Shown piece after piece: positions 49,860 to 57,464 of a stretch of DNA of 64,000 bases. Location: assembly GCF_045277565.1 (NCBI RefSeq), contig NZ_CP123584.1:3286001-3350000 (forward strand). The letters are read 5' to 3'. How positions within the stretch are numbered: position 1 is the first letter of the stretch; every line of letters begins with the position of its first letter. A program made the translations under genes and the position numbers. The notes under the pieces are model-generated. The model did no database searches and had not been told where the DNA came from. It saw nothing but the letters and a program-made list of their open reading frames with translations. The stretch is from Aliisedimentitalea scapharcae (GTDB taxonomy: Bacteria; Pseudomonadota; Alphaproteobacteria; Rhodobacterales; Rhodobacteraceae).

Positions 49860-51181
49860 TGTCATATGAAATGATCGCTATCGTCATGTTTGCGGGCATG
49901 ATGCTGATGCTGATGACCGGGCAGCGGGTGTTCGGTGCCATCGGTTTCGTGGGCGCGCTGGCCGGGCTGATGTTGTGGGGCACCGGCGGGTCCGAGATCC
50001 CGTTTTCCGCAGCGATGAAGCTGATGAAATGGTATCCGCTGCTGACCCTGCCGATGTTCATTTTCATGGGCTATGTTCTGTCGGAATCCAAGATTGCCGA
50101 TGATCTGTACAAAATGTTCCACGTCTGGATGGGCCCGGTTCAGGGTGGGTTGGCCATTGGGACAATCGGGCTGATGGTTCTGATTTCCGCGATGAATGGC
50201 CTGTCCGTGGCCGGTATGGCCATCGGTGCCACCATCGCCCTGCCCGAGCTGCTGCGCCGCGGGTACGACAAGATCATGGTCACCGGCGTAATCCAGGCCG
50301 GATCCAGCCTGGGCATTCTGGTGCCGCCCTCGGTGGTGTTGGTGCTATACGCGATGATCGCCCGTCAACCGGTCGGCCAGTTGTGGCTGGCCGGCGTGGT
50401 GCCGGGCCTGATGATGGCGGCGATGTTCATTCTCTACATCTATGTGCGGTGTCGCATTCAACCGCATCTTGGTCCTGTGCTGCCCGAAGAGGAACGCAAT
50501 GTCCCGATGTCGGAAAAGCTGCGCCTGCTGCGCGCCGGGCTGCTGCCGCTGGTGATTTTTGCCACCATGATGGTGCCCTTTGTCAACGGTTGGACCTCGC
50601 TGGTGGAAAGCTCGGCCATCGGGGCGATGACCGCCTTCGTCGCGGCGATCCTCAAGGGGCGGATGACACGGGAGGTGTTCGAAACCTCGGTCCGGTCCAC
50701 CCTGGCGATTTCCTGCATGTTCATGTGGATCATCCTGGCCGCCCTGGGCTTTGGCGCGATCTTTGACGGATTGGGCGCGGTCAAGGCGATCGAAGACCTG
50801 TTCACCACCCAATTGGGCCTGTCACCCTGGATGATCCTGATCCTGATGCAGCTGAGCTTCATCCTGATGGGCACCTTTCTGGACGACACGGCAATGTTGG
50901 TGATCGTGGCACCGCTTTATGTTCCGCTGGTTGGCGCGCTGGGGTTCGACCTGATCTGGTACGGGGTGCTTTACACGATCACCACCCAGATCGCTTATAT
51001 GACACCGCCCTTTGGCTATAACCTGTTTCTGATGCGCGCAATGGCGCCCCCCGAAATCGGACTGCGCGACATCTATTGGTCCATCATCCCCTTTGCACTG
51101 GTGATGGTGCTGGCCCTCAGCCTGGTGATGATCTTCCCTGAGATCGCCCTGTGGCTGCCCGATTATGTCTACGGAAAATAA
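49859..51181 (+). CDS. TRAP transporter large permease (DctM type)
   Basis: 440 residues, about twelve transmembrane helices; DctM signature VTGVIQAGSSLGILVPPSVV and LGFDLIWYGVLYTITTQIAY, YMTPPFGYNLFLMRAMAP. It forms the sodium-coupled channel with DctQ and the binding protein. It starts where dctQ ends (TGATG). Confidence 0.95.
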   Translation: MSYEMIAIVMFAGMMLMLMTGQRVFGAIGFVGALAGLMLWGTGGSEIPFSAAMKLMKWYPLLTLPMFIFMGYVLSESKIADDLYKMFHVWMGPVQGGLAIGTIGLMVLISAMNGLSVAGMAIGATIALPELLRRGYDKIMVTGVIQAGSSLGILVPPSVVLVLYAMIARQPVGQLWLAGVVPGLMMAAMFILYIYVRCRIQPHLGPVLPEEERNVPMSEKLRLLRAGLLPLVIFATMMVPFVNGWTSLVESSAIGAMTAFVAAILKGRMTREVFETSVRSTLAISCMFMWIILAALGFGAIFDGLGAVKAIEDLFTTQLGLSPWMILILMQLSFILMGTFLDDTAMLVIVAPLYVPLVGALGFDLIWYGVLYTITTQIAYMTPPFGYNLFLMRAMAPPEIGLRDIYWSIIPFALVMVLALSLVMIFPEIALWLPDYVYGK

Positions 51182-51234
51182 CGACAACCAGAAGCCCTGA
51201 CGCAAGGGGCCGGATTTCAACAAGGAGAGAAAAG

Positions 51235-52269
51235 ATGACATCAAGACGCAAGTTCCTGCAAACCGCCGGTGTCGGTGCCATGGCCGCACCTTTGGCAACC
51301 CCTGCGCTGGCTCAATCCACCATCAAATGGCGGATGCAAACCTATGCCGGCGCGGCGCTGGCCGAACATGTGGTGAAACCCGCCATAGACATGTTCAACA
51401 CCATCGCGGGCGATCGTATGCAGATCGAATTGTTCTATGCCGATCAGCTGGTCCCCACGGGTGAATTGTTCCGGGCCATGCAACGCGGCACCATCGATGC
51501 GGTGCAGTCGGACGACGATTCGATGGCATCCCCCACCGAAGTCACAGTATTTGGTGGCTATTTCCCCTTTGGGTCGCGCTATTCTCTGGATGTGCCGGTT
51601 CTGTTCAACCAATACGGACTGAACGAAATCTGGGACGAAGAATACTCCAAGGTCGGTGTCAAACACATCAGCGCCGGGGCCTGGGATCCTTGCCATTTTG
51701 CGACCAAGGAACCGATCCATTCGCTGGCCGACCTCAAGGGCAAGCGGGTCTTTACCTTCCCCACTGCCGGACGCTTCCTGTCGCAATTCGGCGTGGTCCC
51801 GGTGACTCTGCCTTGGGAAGACATCGAAGTCGCCATGCAGACAGGTGAATTGGACGGGGTCGCCTGGTCGGGTATCACCGAAGACTATACTGTTGGCTGG
51901 GCCGATGTGACCGATTACTTCCTGACCAACAACATTTCGGGTGCCTGGGCCGGGTCCTTCTTTGCCAACCAGGGACGTTGGAATGAACTGCCCGAAGACC
52001 TGCAAACCCTGTTCCGCGTGTGCTGTGACCAATCCCACTATTATCGCCAGTGGTGGTATTGGGGTGGCGAAGCCTCGCTGCGCGTGGATGGCACCAAGAT
52101 GAAGCTGACCACAATACCTGATGCCGAATGGGCGCAGGTCGAAGAGGCCGCGGTCAAATTCTGGGATGAAATCGCCGCCGAAAGCCCCACCAAGGCCAAG
52201 GTTGTCGAGATCTTCAAGAAGTACAACGCCGACATGCAGAAGGCCGGCCGGCCGTATCGCTACGGCTGA
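51235..52269 (+). CDS. TRAP substrate-binding protein (DctP type), Tat-exported
   Basis: 344 residues. Twin-arginine signal TSRRKFLQTAGVGAMAAPL, processed after ATPALA. Periplasmic solute-binding domain with GELFRAMQRGTIDAVQSDDD, LADLKGKRVFTFPTAGRFLS and SGITEDYTVGWADVTDYF. The binding pocket Arg that grips the substrate carboxylate in most DctP proteins is probably in the KRVF block. AAGGAG precedes the ATG at 51235. The ligand is unknown and would be decisive for the cluster. Confidence 0.92.
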   Translation: MTSRRKFLQTAGVGAMAAPLATPALAQSTIKWRMQTYAGAALAEHVVKPAIDMFNTIAGDRMQIELFYADQLVPTGELFRAMQRGTIDAVQSDDDSMASPTEVTVFGGYFPFGSRYSLDVPVLFNQYGLNEIWDEEYSKVGVKHISAGAWDPCHFATKEPIHSLADLKGKRVFTFPTAGRFLSQFGVVPVTLPWEDIEVAMQTGELDGVAWSGITEDYTVGWADVTDYFLTNNISGAWAGSFFANQGRWNELPEDLQTLFRVCCDQSHYYRQWWYWGGEASLRVDGTKMKLTTIPDAEWAQVEEAAVKFWDEIAAESPTKAKVVEIFKKYNADMQKAGRPYRYG

Positions 52270-52278
52270 CAAAATCGG

Positions 52279-52352
52279 TTTGGCCCGGTGTCTTTCCGGG
52301 CCAAATTTCTTGATCAAGAAATTTGCCAAGACTTTTTTCTAAAAGTCTTGGC
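52279..52352 (+). terminator. Triple hairpin between dctP and GS-like gene
   Basis: Three consecutive structures: stem TTTGGCCCGG/CCGGGCCAAA (52279-52305), the 16-bp palindrome TTTCTTGATCAAGAAA (52306-52321), and stem GCCAAGACTTTT/AAAAGTCTTGGC (52325-52352) with a TTCT loop. Likely partial terminator or mRNA-protecting element that keeps binding-protein mRNA more abundant than the enzymes downstream. Confidence 0.75.
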
Positions 52353-52374
52353 CGCATCAGACAGAGGGATGCAC

Positions 52375-53727
52375 ATGCTCACATTCAAGGAACTTGAGTC
52401 TCAGGTGGCTGGTGGCAGCATTGACACGGTATTGGTGTGTTTTGTTGACATGCAGGGCCGTTTGATGGGGAAGCGGTTTCATGGGGGTCATTTTGTTGGG
52501 GGTGCGTGGGAGGAGACGCATTGCTGCAATTACCTTCTGGCGACGGATCTTGAGATGGGGACGCCGGATGGCTATGCGAGCACCAGCTGGGAGCGGGGGT
52601 ATGGCGATTATGTGATGAAGCCGGATCTGAGCACCCTGCGCCTTGTGCCCTGGCTGGAGGGGACCGCGCTGGTGCTGTGTGATGTTCTGGATCACCACAC
52701 CCACGCCGAGGTGCCCCACAGTCCGCGCGCGATGCTGAAGCGTCAGGTCGCCCGCGTGCGCGCCCTGGGGTTCGAGCCGATGATGGCGACCGAGCTGGAG
52801 TTTTTTCTGTTCGAGAAGGGCTTTGACGAGATCCGCAAGGGCGGCTTTCAGGACCTGACGCCGATCTCGGGCTATAACGAAGATTACCACATCCTGCAGA
52901 CCACCAAGGAAGAACATGTGATGCGCCCGATCCGCAATCACCTGTGGGAGGCGGGTCTGCCGATCGAATGCACCAAGGGCGAAGCCGAGACCGGTCAGGA
53001 AGAACTGAACATCAAATATGCGCCTGCCATGGACACGGCGGAATATCATTCGATCGCCAAACACGCGATCAAGGAGATCGCCTGGCAGCAGGGCCACGCC
53101 GCAACCTTTCTGCCCAAATGGCATCATGACAAGGTCGGCAGTTCCAGCCATGTGCATCAATCCCTGTGGGCCGATGGCAAACCGGCGTTTCACGACTCGG
53201 ATGACGCGCTGGGGATGTCGGACCTGATGAAGTCCTATATGGCCGGGCTGCTCAAATATGCGCCTGATTACACCTATTTCATGGCCCCCTATATCAACAG
53301 CTACAAACGCTTCATGAAGGGGACATTTGCCCCCACAAGGATCATCTGGTCGGTGGACAATCGCACCGCCGGGTATCGGCTGTGTGGCGAAGGGTCCAAG
53401 GCCATCCGCGTCGAATGCCGGATCCCGGGATCGGACATGAACCCCTATCTGGCGATGGCGGGCATGCTGGCCGCCGGCCTGGCCGGGATCGAGGAAGGTC
53501 TGGAGCTGCAGCCCGCCACGGTGGGCGATGTCTATCAGGGCGACACCGGCCTGATCCCCGGCGATCTGGGCGCGGCGCGCACCGCGCTGCACGGCTCGGA
53601 CATGCTGCGCGCGGCGATGGGCGACGATGTGGTCGACCACTACGCCCGCGCCGCCGAGGTGGAGATCGAAGAGTTTGCCCGGGTGGTGACCGATTGGGAG
53701 GTCGCGCGCGGGTTCGAACGGGCGTGA
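52375..53727 (+). CDS. Glutamine synthetase family ligase (predicted gamma-glutamyl amine ligase)
   Basis: 450 residues, GS fold: N-terminal beta-grasp (LVCFVDMQGRLMGKRFHGG), catalytic MATELEFFLFEK, TGQEELNIKYAPAMDTAEYH, HVHQSLWADGKPAFHD and CRIPGSDMNPYLAMAGMLAA. It is not housekeeping GlnA: it lacks a regulatory adenylylation tail, is in a catabolic cluster and its residues fit GlnT/PuuA-like ligases that join glutamate to an amine. Start at 52375 from GAGGG spacing (52369 possible). The first 200 bases use GTG/GGT/TTG codons more than neighbours, possible transfer. Confidence 0.88.
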   Translation: MLTFKELESQVAGGSIDTVLVCFVDMQGRLMGKRFHGGHFVGGAWEETHCCNYLLATDLEMGTPDGYASTSWERGYGDYVMKPDLSTLRLVPWLEGTALVLCDVLDHHTHAEVPHSPRAMLKRQVARVRALGFEPMMATELEFFLFEKGFDEIRKGGFQDLTPISGYNEDYHILQTTKEEHVMRPIRNHLWEAGLPIECTKGEAETGQEELNIKYAPAMDTAEYHSIAKHAIKEIAWQQGHAATFLPKWHHDKVGSSSHVHQSLWADGKPAFHDSDDALGMSDLMKSYMAGLLKYAPDYTYFMAPYINSYKRFMKGTFAPTRIIWSVDNRTAGYRLCGEGSKAIRVECRIPGSDMNPYLAMAGMLAAGLAGIEEGLELQPATVGDVYQGDTGLIPGDLGAARTALHGSDMLRAAMGDDVVDHYARAAEVEIEEFARVVTDWEVARGFERA

Positions 53728-53742
53728 GTTCGGGTCAAGGCT

Positions 53743-53790
53743 GGGGGCGCTGCCCCCAGACCCCCGAGGTATTTTTGACCAGAAAGAAGC
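53743..53790 (+). repeat. Dispersed intergenic repeat, copy B
   Basis: GGGGGC/GCCCCC hairpin (53743-53757) then a 30-base core CCCCCGAGGTATTTTTGACC, AGAAAGAAGC (53761-53790). The core matches copy A at 45693 (reversed) in 29 of 30 bases. Sits between the GS-like and ALDH genes. Confidence 0.8.
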
Positions 53791-53830
53791 AGGGGCGCGT
53801 GCCCCTGATCCGAGATGTGGAGTTGAGGGC

Positions 53831-55213
53831 ATGGGCCAGACATTAACGTGTATTTCCCCGATTGACGGATCGGTGTTTGCCGAACGCGATGTGCTGTCGC
53901 GCGAGGCGGCTGTTGCGGTGGCGGCGCGGGCACGGGATGCGCAAGCCGCCTGGGCGGCGCGGCCGTTGGCCGAGCGGATTGACCTGGTGATGGCCGGGGT
54001 CGCGGCGGTGGGCGCGATGAATGATGCCATCGTGCCCGAGCTGGCCCATATGATGGGGCGGCCCATTCGGTATGGTGGTGAATTTGGCGGTTTCAACGAG
54101 CGCGCCAGCCATATGGCGTCGATTGCGGCGGAGGCGCTGGCTGATATCGCCGTGGGCGAGGACGCGACCTTCAAACGATATATCAAACGGATTCCCCATG
54201 GGGTGGTGCTGGTCGTCGCGCCCTGGAACTATCCCTATATGACCGCCATCAACACCGTGGCCCCGGCGCTGATTGCCGGCAATACCGTGGTGTTGAAACA
54301 CGCCACCCAGACCCTGTTGGTGGGCGAACGCATGGCCGCGGCGTTCCACGATGCGGGCGTGCCGCAGGACGTGTTCCAGAACGTGTTCCTGGATCATGAC
54401 ACCACATCCGAGCTGATCGCGCGCCGGGCGTTCGATTTTGTCAATTTCACCGGCTCGGTCGGCGGTGGCCAGGCGATGGAACGCGCCGCCGCCGGGACCT
54501 TCACCGGCGTCAGCACCGAGCTGGGCGGCAAGGACCCGGGATACGTGATGGAGGATGCCGATCTGGACGCCGCCGTCGACACGCTGATCGATGGGGCGAT
54601 GTTCAACGCCGGTCAGTGCTGTTGCGGGATCGAACGGATTTACGTGCATGAGAGCCTTTATGACGCCTTTGTCGAGAAGGCCGTGGAGATCGTCAGCGGC
54701 TATACCCTGGGCAATCCGCTGGACCCGGACACCACCCTGGGGCCGATGGCCAATGTCCGGTTCGCTGCCGAGGTGCGCGCCCAGATCGACGCCGCCGTGG
54801 CCGCCGGTGCAACCGCCCATATCGCGCCGATGGTGGCCGATGATGGTGGGGCCTATCTGACGCCGCAGATCCTAACCGGCGTGACCCATGACATGGCGGT
54901 GATGCGCGACGAGAGCTTTGGGCCCGTGGTGGGCATCATGAAGGTGTCCGGTGACCAGGAGGCCATCGCCCTGATGAACGACAGCGACTTTGGCCTGACC
55001 GCATCGCTGTGGACGGCGGATGTGGACCGCGCCGCAGCGGTCGGCGATCGCATCGAGACCGGCACCGTGTTCCTGAACCGCGCCGATTACCTGGACCCCG
55101 GCCTGTGCTGGACCGGCTGCAAGAACACCGGGCGCGGCGGTGGGCTCTCCATCATCGGCTATCACAATCTGACCCGGCCCAAATCCTACCATCTCAAGAA
55201 AGTCACCGGCTGA
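53831..55213 (+). CDS. Aldehyde dehydrogenase family protein
   Basis: 460 residues. NAD(P) motifs NYPYMTAINTVAPALIAGNT and FTGSVGGGQAMERA; general base ELGGKDPGYV; catalytic Cys in NAGQCCCGIERIYV (Cys cluster of three); C-terminal LTRPKSYHLKKV. Family-level call is firm; substrate not. It follows the GS-like gene by 103 bases containing repeat copy B and precedes the Fe-ADH by 35 bases, suggesting both oxidise the same two-step alcohol-aldehyde-acid path. Confidence 0.93.
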   Translation: MGQTLTCISPIDGSVFAERDVLSREAAVAVAARARDAQAAWAARPLAERIDLVMAGVAAVGAMNDAIVPELAHMMGRPIRYGGEFGGFNERASHMASIAAEALADIAVGEDATFKRYIKRIPHGVVLVVAPWNYPYMTAINTVAPALIAGNTVVLKHATQTLLVGERMAAAFHDAGVPQDVFQNVFLDHDTTSELIARRAFDFVNFTGSVGGGQAMERAAAGTFTGVSTELGGKDPGYVMEDADLDAAVDTLIDGAMFNAGQCCCGIERIYVHESLYDAFVEKAVEIVSGYTLGNPLDPDTTLGPMANVRFAAEVRAQIDAAVAAGATAHIAPMVADDGGAYLTPQILTGVTHDMAVMRDESFGPVVGIMKVSGDQEAIALMNDSDFGLTASLWTADVDRAAAVGDRIETGTVFLNRADYLDPGLCWTGCKNTGRGGGLSIIGYHNLTRPKSYHLKKVTG

Positions 55214-55248
55214 GAGCCGCCCTGACCCTGTCTGAAGGAAGAACGAAC

Positions 55249-56394
55249 ATGTCTCTCGTTGGAAACTGGTCCTATCCGACCAACATCAAATTCGGCGCTG
55301 GCCGGATCAGCGAACTCCCCGCCGCCTGCGCCGCCACCGGCATGACACGCCCCCTGCTGGTCACCGACCGCGGCCTGGCCGACCTGCCGATCACCAAAGC
55401 CACCCTGGACATCCTGGAGGCCGCCGGTCTGGGCCGGGGTCTGTTTGCCGAGGTCGATCCCAACCCCAACGAGATCAACCTGGCCGCAGGGGTTGCCGCC
55501 TATAACGCCGGGGGCCACGATGGGGTGATTGCGTTTGGCGGCGGCTCGGGGCTGGACCTGGGCAAGATGGTGGCCTTTATGGCCGGCCAAACCCGGCCCG
55601 TGTGGGAGTTCGAGGATGTGGACGATTGGTGGACCCGCGCCGATGCGGACGCCATCGCGCCCATCGTGGCCGTGCCCACCACCGCAGGCACCGGATCCGA
55701 AGTCGGCCGCGCCAGCGTCATCACCAATTCGGTGACCCACGCCAAGAAGATCATCTTTCACCCCAAGGTGCTGCCCGAAGTCGTCATCTGCGACCCCGAG
55801 CTGACCGTGGGCATGCCCAGGGCCATCACCGCAGGCACCGGGCTCGATGCCTTCGCCCATTGCGTCGAGGCGTTTTCCAGCCCCCATTACCACCCGATGA
55901 GCCAGGGCATCGCGCTCGAAGGCATGCGCCTGGTCAAGGAATATCTGCCGCGCGCCTATACGGACGGCACCGATCTGGAGGCCCGCGCCCAGATGATGTC
56001 GGCCGCCGCCATGGGGGCCACCGCCTTCATGAAGGGTCTCGGGGCCATCCACGCCATGAGCCACCCCGTCGGCGCCATGTTCAACACCCACCACGGCACC
56101 ACAAATGCGGTCTGCATGCCCGCCGTGCTGGCGCTGAACGCACCCGAAATCGCCGACCGGTTTGATCAGGCCGCCGCCTATCTGGGCATCACCGGCGGCT
56201 TTGACGGGTTTTGCACCTTTGTCCAGACCTTCAACGACAGCCTCGCCATCCCCCGCAAACTCACCGAGCTCGGCGTCACAGCAGACGCAATCCCAGACCT
56301 CGTCGCAGGCGCGCTCACAGACCCCTCATGCGGCGGAAACCCCGTCACACTCACCCAACAAAACCTCACGCAGCTCTTCAATCAATCAATCTGA
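55249..56394 (+). CDS. Iron-containing alcohol dehydrogenase
   Basis: 381 residues. N-terminal NAD domain (NIKFGAGRISELPAACAATG, FGGGSGLDLGKMVAFMAG) and metal-binding helical domain: GTGLDAFAHCVEAFSSPHYH provides Asp and His ligands, GAIHAMSHPVGAMFNTHHGT the others. This is a group III iron/zinc ADH. Start at 55249 follows GAAGGAAG. It ends the RpiR-controlled cluster with a terminator-like hairpin after. Confidence 0.93.
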   Translation: MSLVGNWSYPTNIKFGAGRISELPAACAATGMTRPLLVTDRGLADLPITKATLDILEAAGLGRGLFAEVDPNPNEINLAAGVAAYNAGGHDGVIAFGGGSGLDLGKMVAFMAGQTRPVWEFEDVDDWWTRADADAIAPIVAVPTTAGTGSEVGRASVITNSVTHAKKIIFHPKVLPEVVICDPELTVGMPRAITAGTGLDAFAHCVEAFSSPHYHPMSQGIALEGMRLVKEYLPRAYTDGTDLEARAQMMSAAAMGATAFMKGLGAIHAMSHPVGAMFNTHHGTTNAVCMPAVLALNAPEIADRFDQAAAYLGITGGFDGFCTFVQTFNDSLAIPRKLTELGVTADAIPDLVAGALTDPSCGGNPVTLTQQNLTQLFNQSI

Positions 56395-56412
56395 AACACC
56401 CCCAAAATCAAA

Positions 56413-56438
56413 GGGCGGCGCACCAAGCCGCACCGCCC
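56413..56438. terminator. Hairpin between convergent ADH and aminotransferase genes
   Basis: GGGCGG/CCGCCC stem with interior imperfect pairing; on the minus strand it is followed by TTTGATTTTGG, the better terminator, serving the aminotransferase (ends 56471). Confidence 0.55.
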
Positions 56439-56470
56439 ATAAAATACAAACAACAAACAACAACTCAAAG

Positions 56471-57370
56471 CTAACCGGCTTTGGCCAGATTGTAGCCCCC
56501 AGTTGCCTGCCCCCCTGTTTCATGAGCAAACTCAAGATACAGCTGGCGCGCCTTTCGGGTCACCGGACCGATCCCCAGTTCCCGGTTCTGAAATCGGCTG
56601 ACAGGCATCACCTTGGCGATATTACCGGTGCAGAATATTTCATCCGCGGTCTCAAAATCCGCAACCGTCAGGCGGCCTTCGCATACCTCGACCCCATCGT
56701 CCCGCAAAAGGCCGATCACCCGTTGACGGGTCAAACCATTGAGGAAACACCCGTTGGGCACCGGGGTCGACACCCTCCCGTCACGGACCAAAAACACATT
56801 GGTCGAGGCGGTTTCCGCCACATGCCCGTCGACATCCAACGACAAGGCATTGTTGAAACCACGTGCACGCGCCCAGGCCATGATGCGACCATTGTTGGGA
56901 TACAGTGATCCGGCCTTGGCCTCGGTCAGGGCCATGTCCTGACGCGGGCGGCAAAAGGGGGCGACCGTCAACGAAAACCCTTCGATTGGGGGCATTGCCA
57001 GCTCTTCGATACAGATCGAAAAGGCGGTCGAAGCCGGATCCAGGTCGATCAGACCAGACGAGCCGTCGCAGGCCCACATCATCGGTCGGATGTAGAGTTC
57101 GGCTCCTGCCGGATAGCGGGCCACCCCGTCGCGCACAATGGTTTCGATCTCCGCCCCCGTAATCGCGGTTTGCATCCCCAATGCGTGAGCCGAACGGATC
57201 AACCGGGCACAATGCAAGTTGAGATCAGGCATCACCCCGTCAAACAGTCGCGCTCCATCAAACACCTGTGTCCCCAGCCAGGCCACATGGTCCGCGGCCC
57301 GAATGACCGGGATATTGCCCGCGTGCCAGGCCCCCTCCCACCAGGTGAGAATACGTCCTCCGATAGCCAT
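56471..57370 (-). CDS. Class IV aminotransferase, branched-chain type
   Basis: 299 residues of the IlvE fold. Motifs: YIRPMMWACDG, EAKAGSLYPNNGRI (PLP-binding Lys region), LSLDVDGHVAETASTNVFLV and GCFLNGLTRQRVIGLLR. Transaminates leucine, isoleucine or valine with 2-oxoglutarate. Located after the 2-oxoacid dehydrogenase operon on the same strand, so it makes the substrates of that complex. Start at 57370 follows AAAGGAG; a longer frame to 57484 overlaps the tandem hairpins. D-amino acid aminotransferase is less likely. Confidence 0.85.
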   Translation of the reverse strand: MAIGGRILTWWEGAWHAGNIPVIRAADHVAWLGTQVFDGARLFDGVMPDLNLHCARLIRSAHALGMQTAITGAEIETIVRDGVARYPAGAELYIRPMMWACDGSSGLIDLDPASTAFSICIEELAMPPIEGFSLTVAPFCRPRQDMALTEAKAGSLYPNNGRIMAWARARGFNNALSLDVDGHVAETASTNVFLVRDGRVSTPVPNGCFLNGLTRQRVIGLLRDDGVEVCEGRLTVADFETADEIFCTGNIAKVMPVSRFQNRELGIGPVTRKARQLYLEFAHETGGQATGGYNLAKAG

Positions 57371-57410
57371 CGCTCTGGTTCTCCTTTCAATCCGTTCGAT
57401 CCTGGCGAAA

Positions 57411-57457
57411 CCGGAATTCGATACGAATTCCGGGCCGTTTTCCGTGTCGGAAAACGG
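57411..57457. terminator. Two tandem perfect hairpins between lpd and aminotransferase genes
   Basis: CCGGAATTCG/CGAATTCCGG (57411-57433, loop ATA) and CCGTTTTCCG/CGGAAAACGG (57435-57457, loop TGT). Each has 10-bp perfect arms and a 3-base loop. On the minus strand they follow the lpd stop and precede the aminotransferase start; no T-run, so likely an mRNA processing or attenuation point separating the two. Confidence 0.7.
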
Positions 57458-57464
57458 GGCACCG

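Noticed and set aside
52375..53727. Housekeeping glutamine synthetase GlnA
   Set aside because: Catabolic context and GlnT/PuuA-like residues argue for an amine ligase; no glnB or ntr gene is nearby.
53700..53730. GGTTCGAAC string resembling a tRNA T-loop
   Set aside because: It is inside the end of the GS-like gene, and no cloverleaf or acceptor stem can be drawn around it. A similar GGTTCGAATT at 1481-1490 is inside the SRAP gene.
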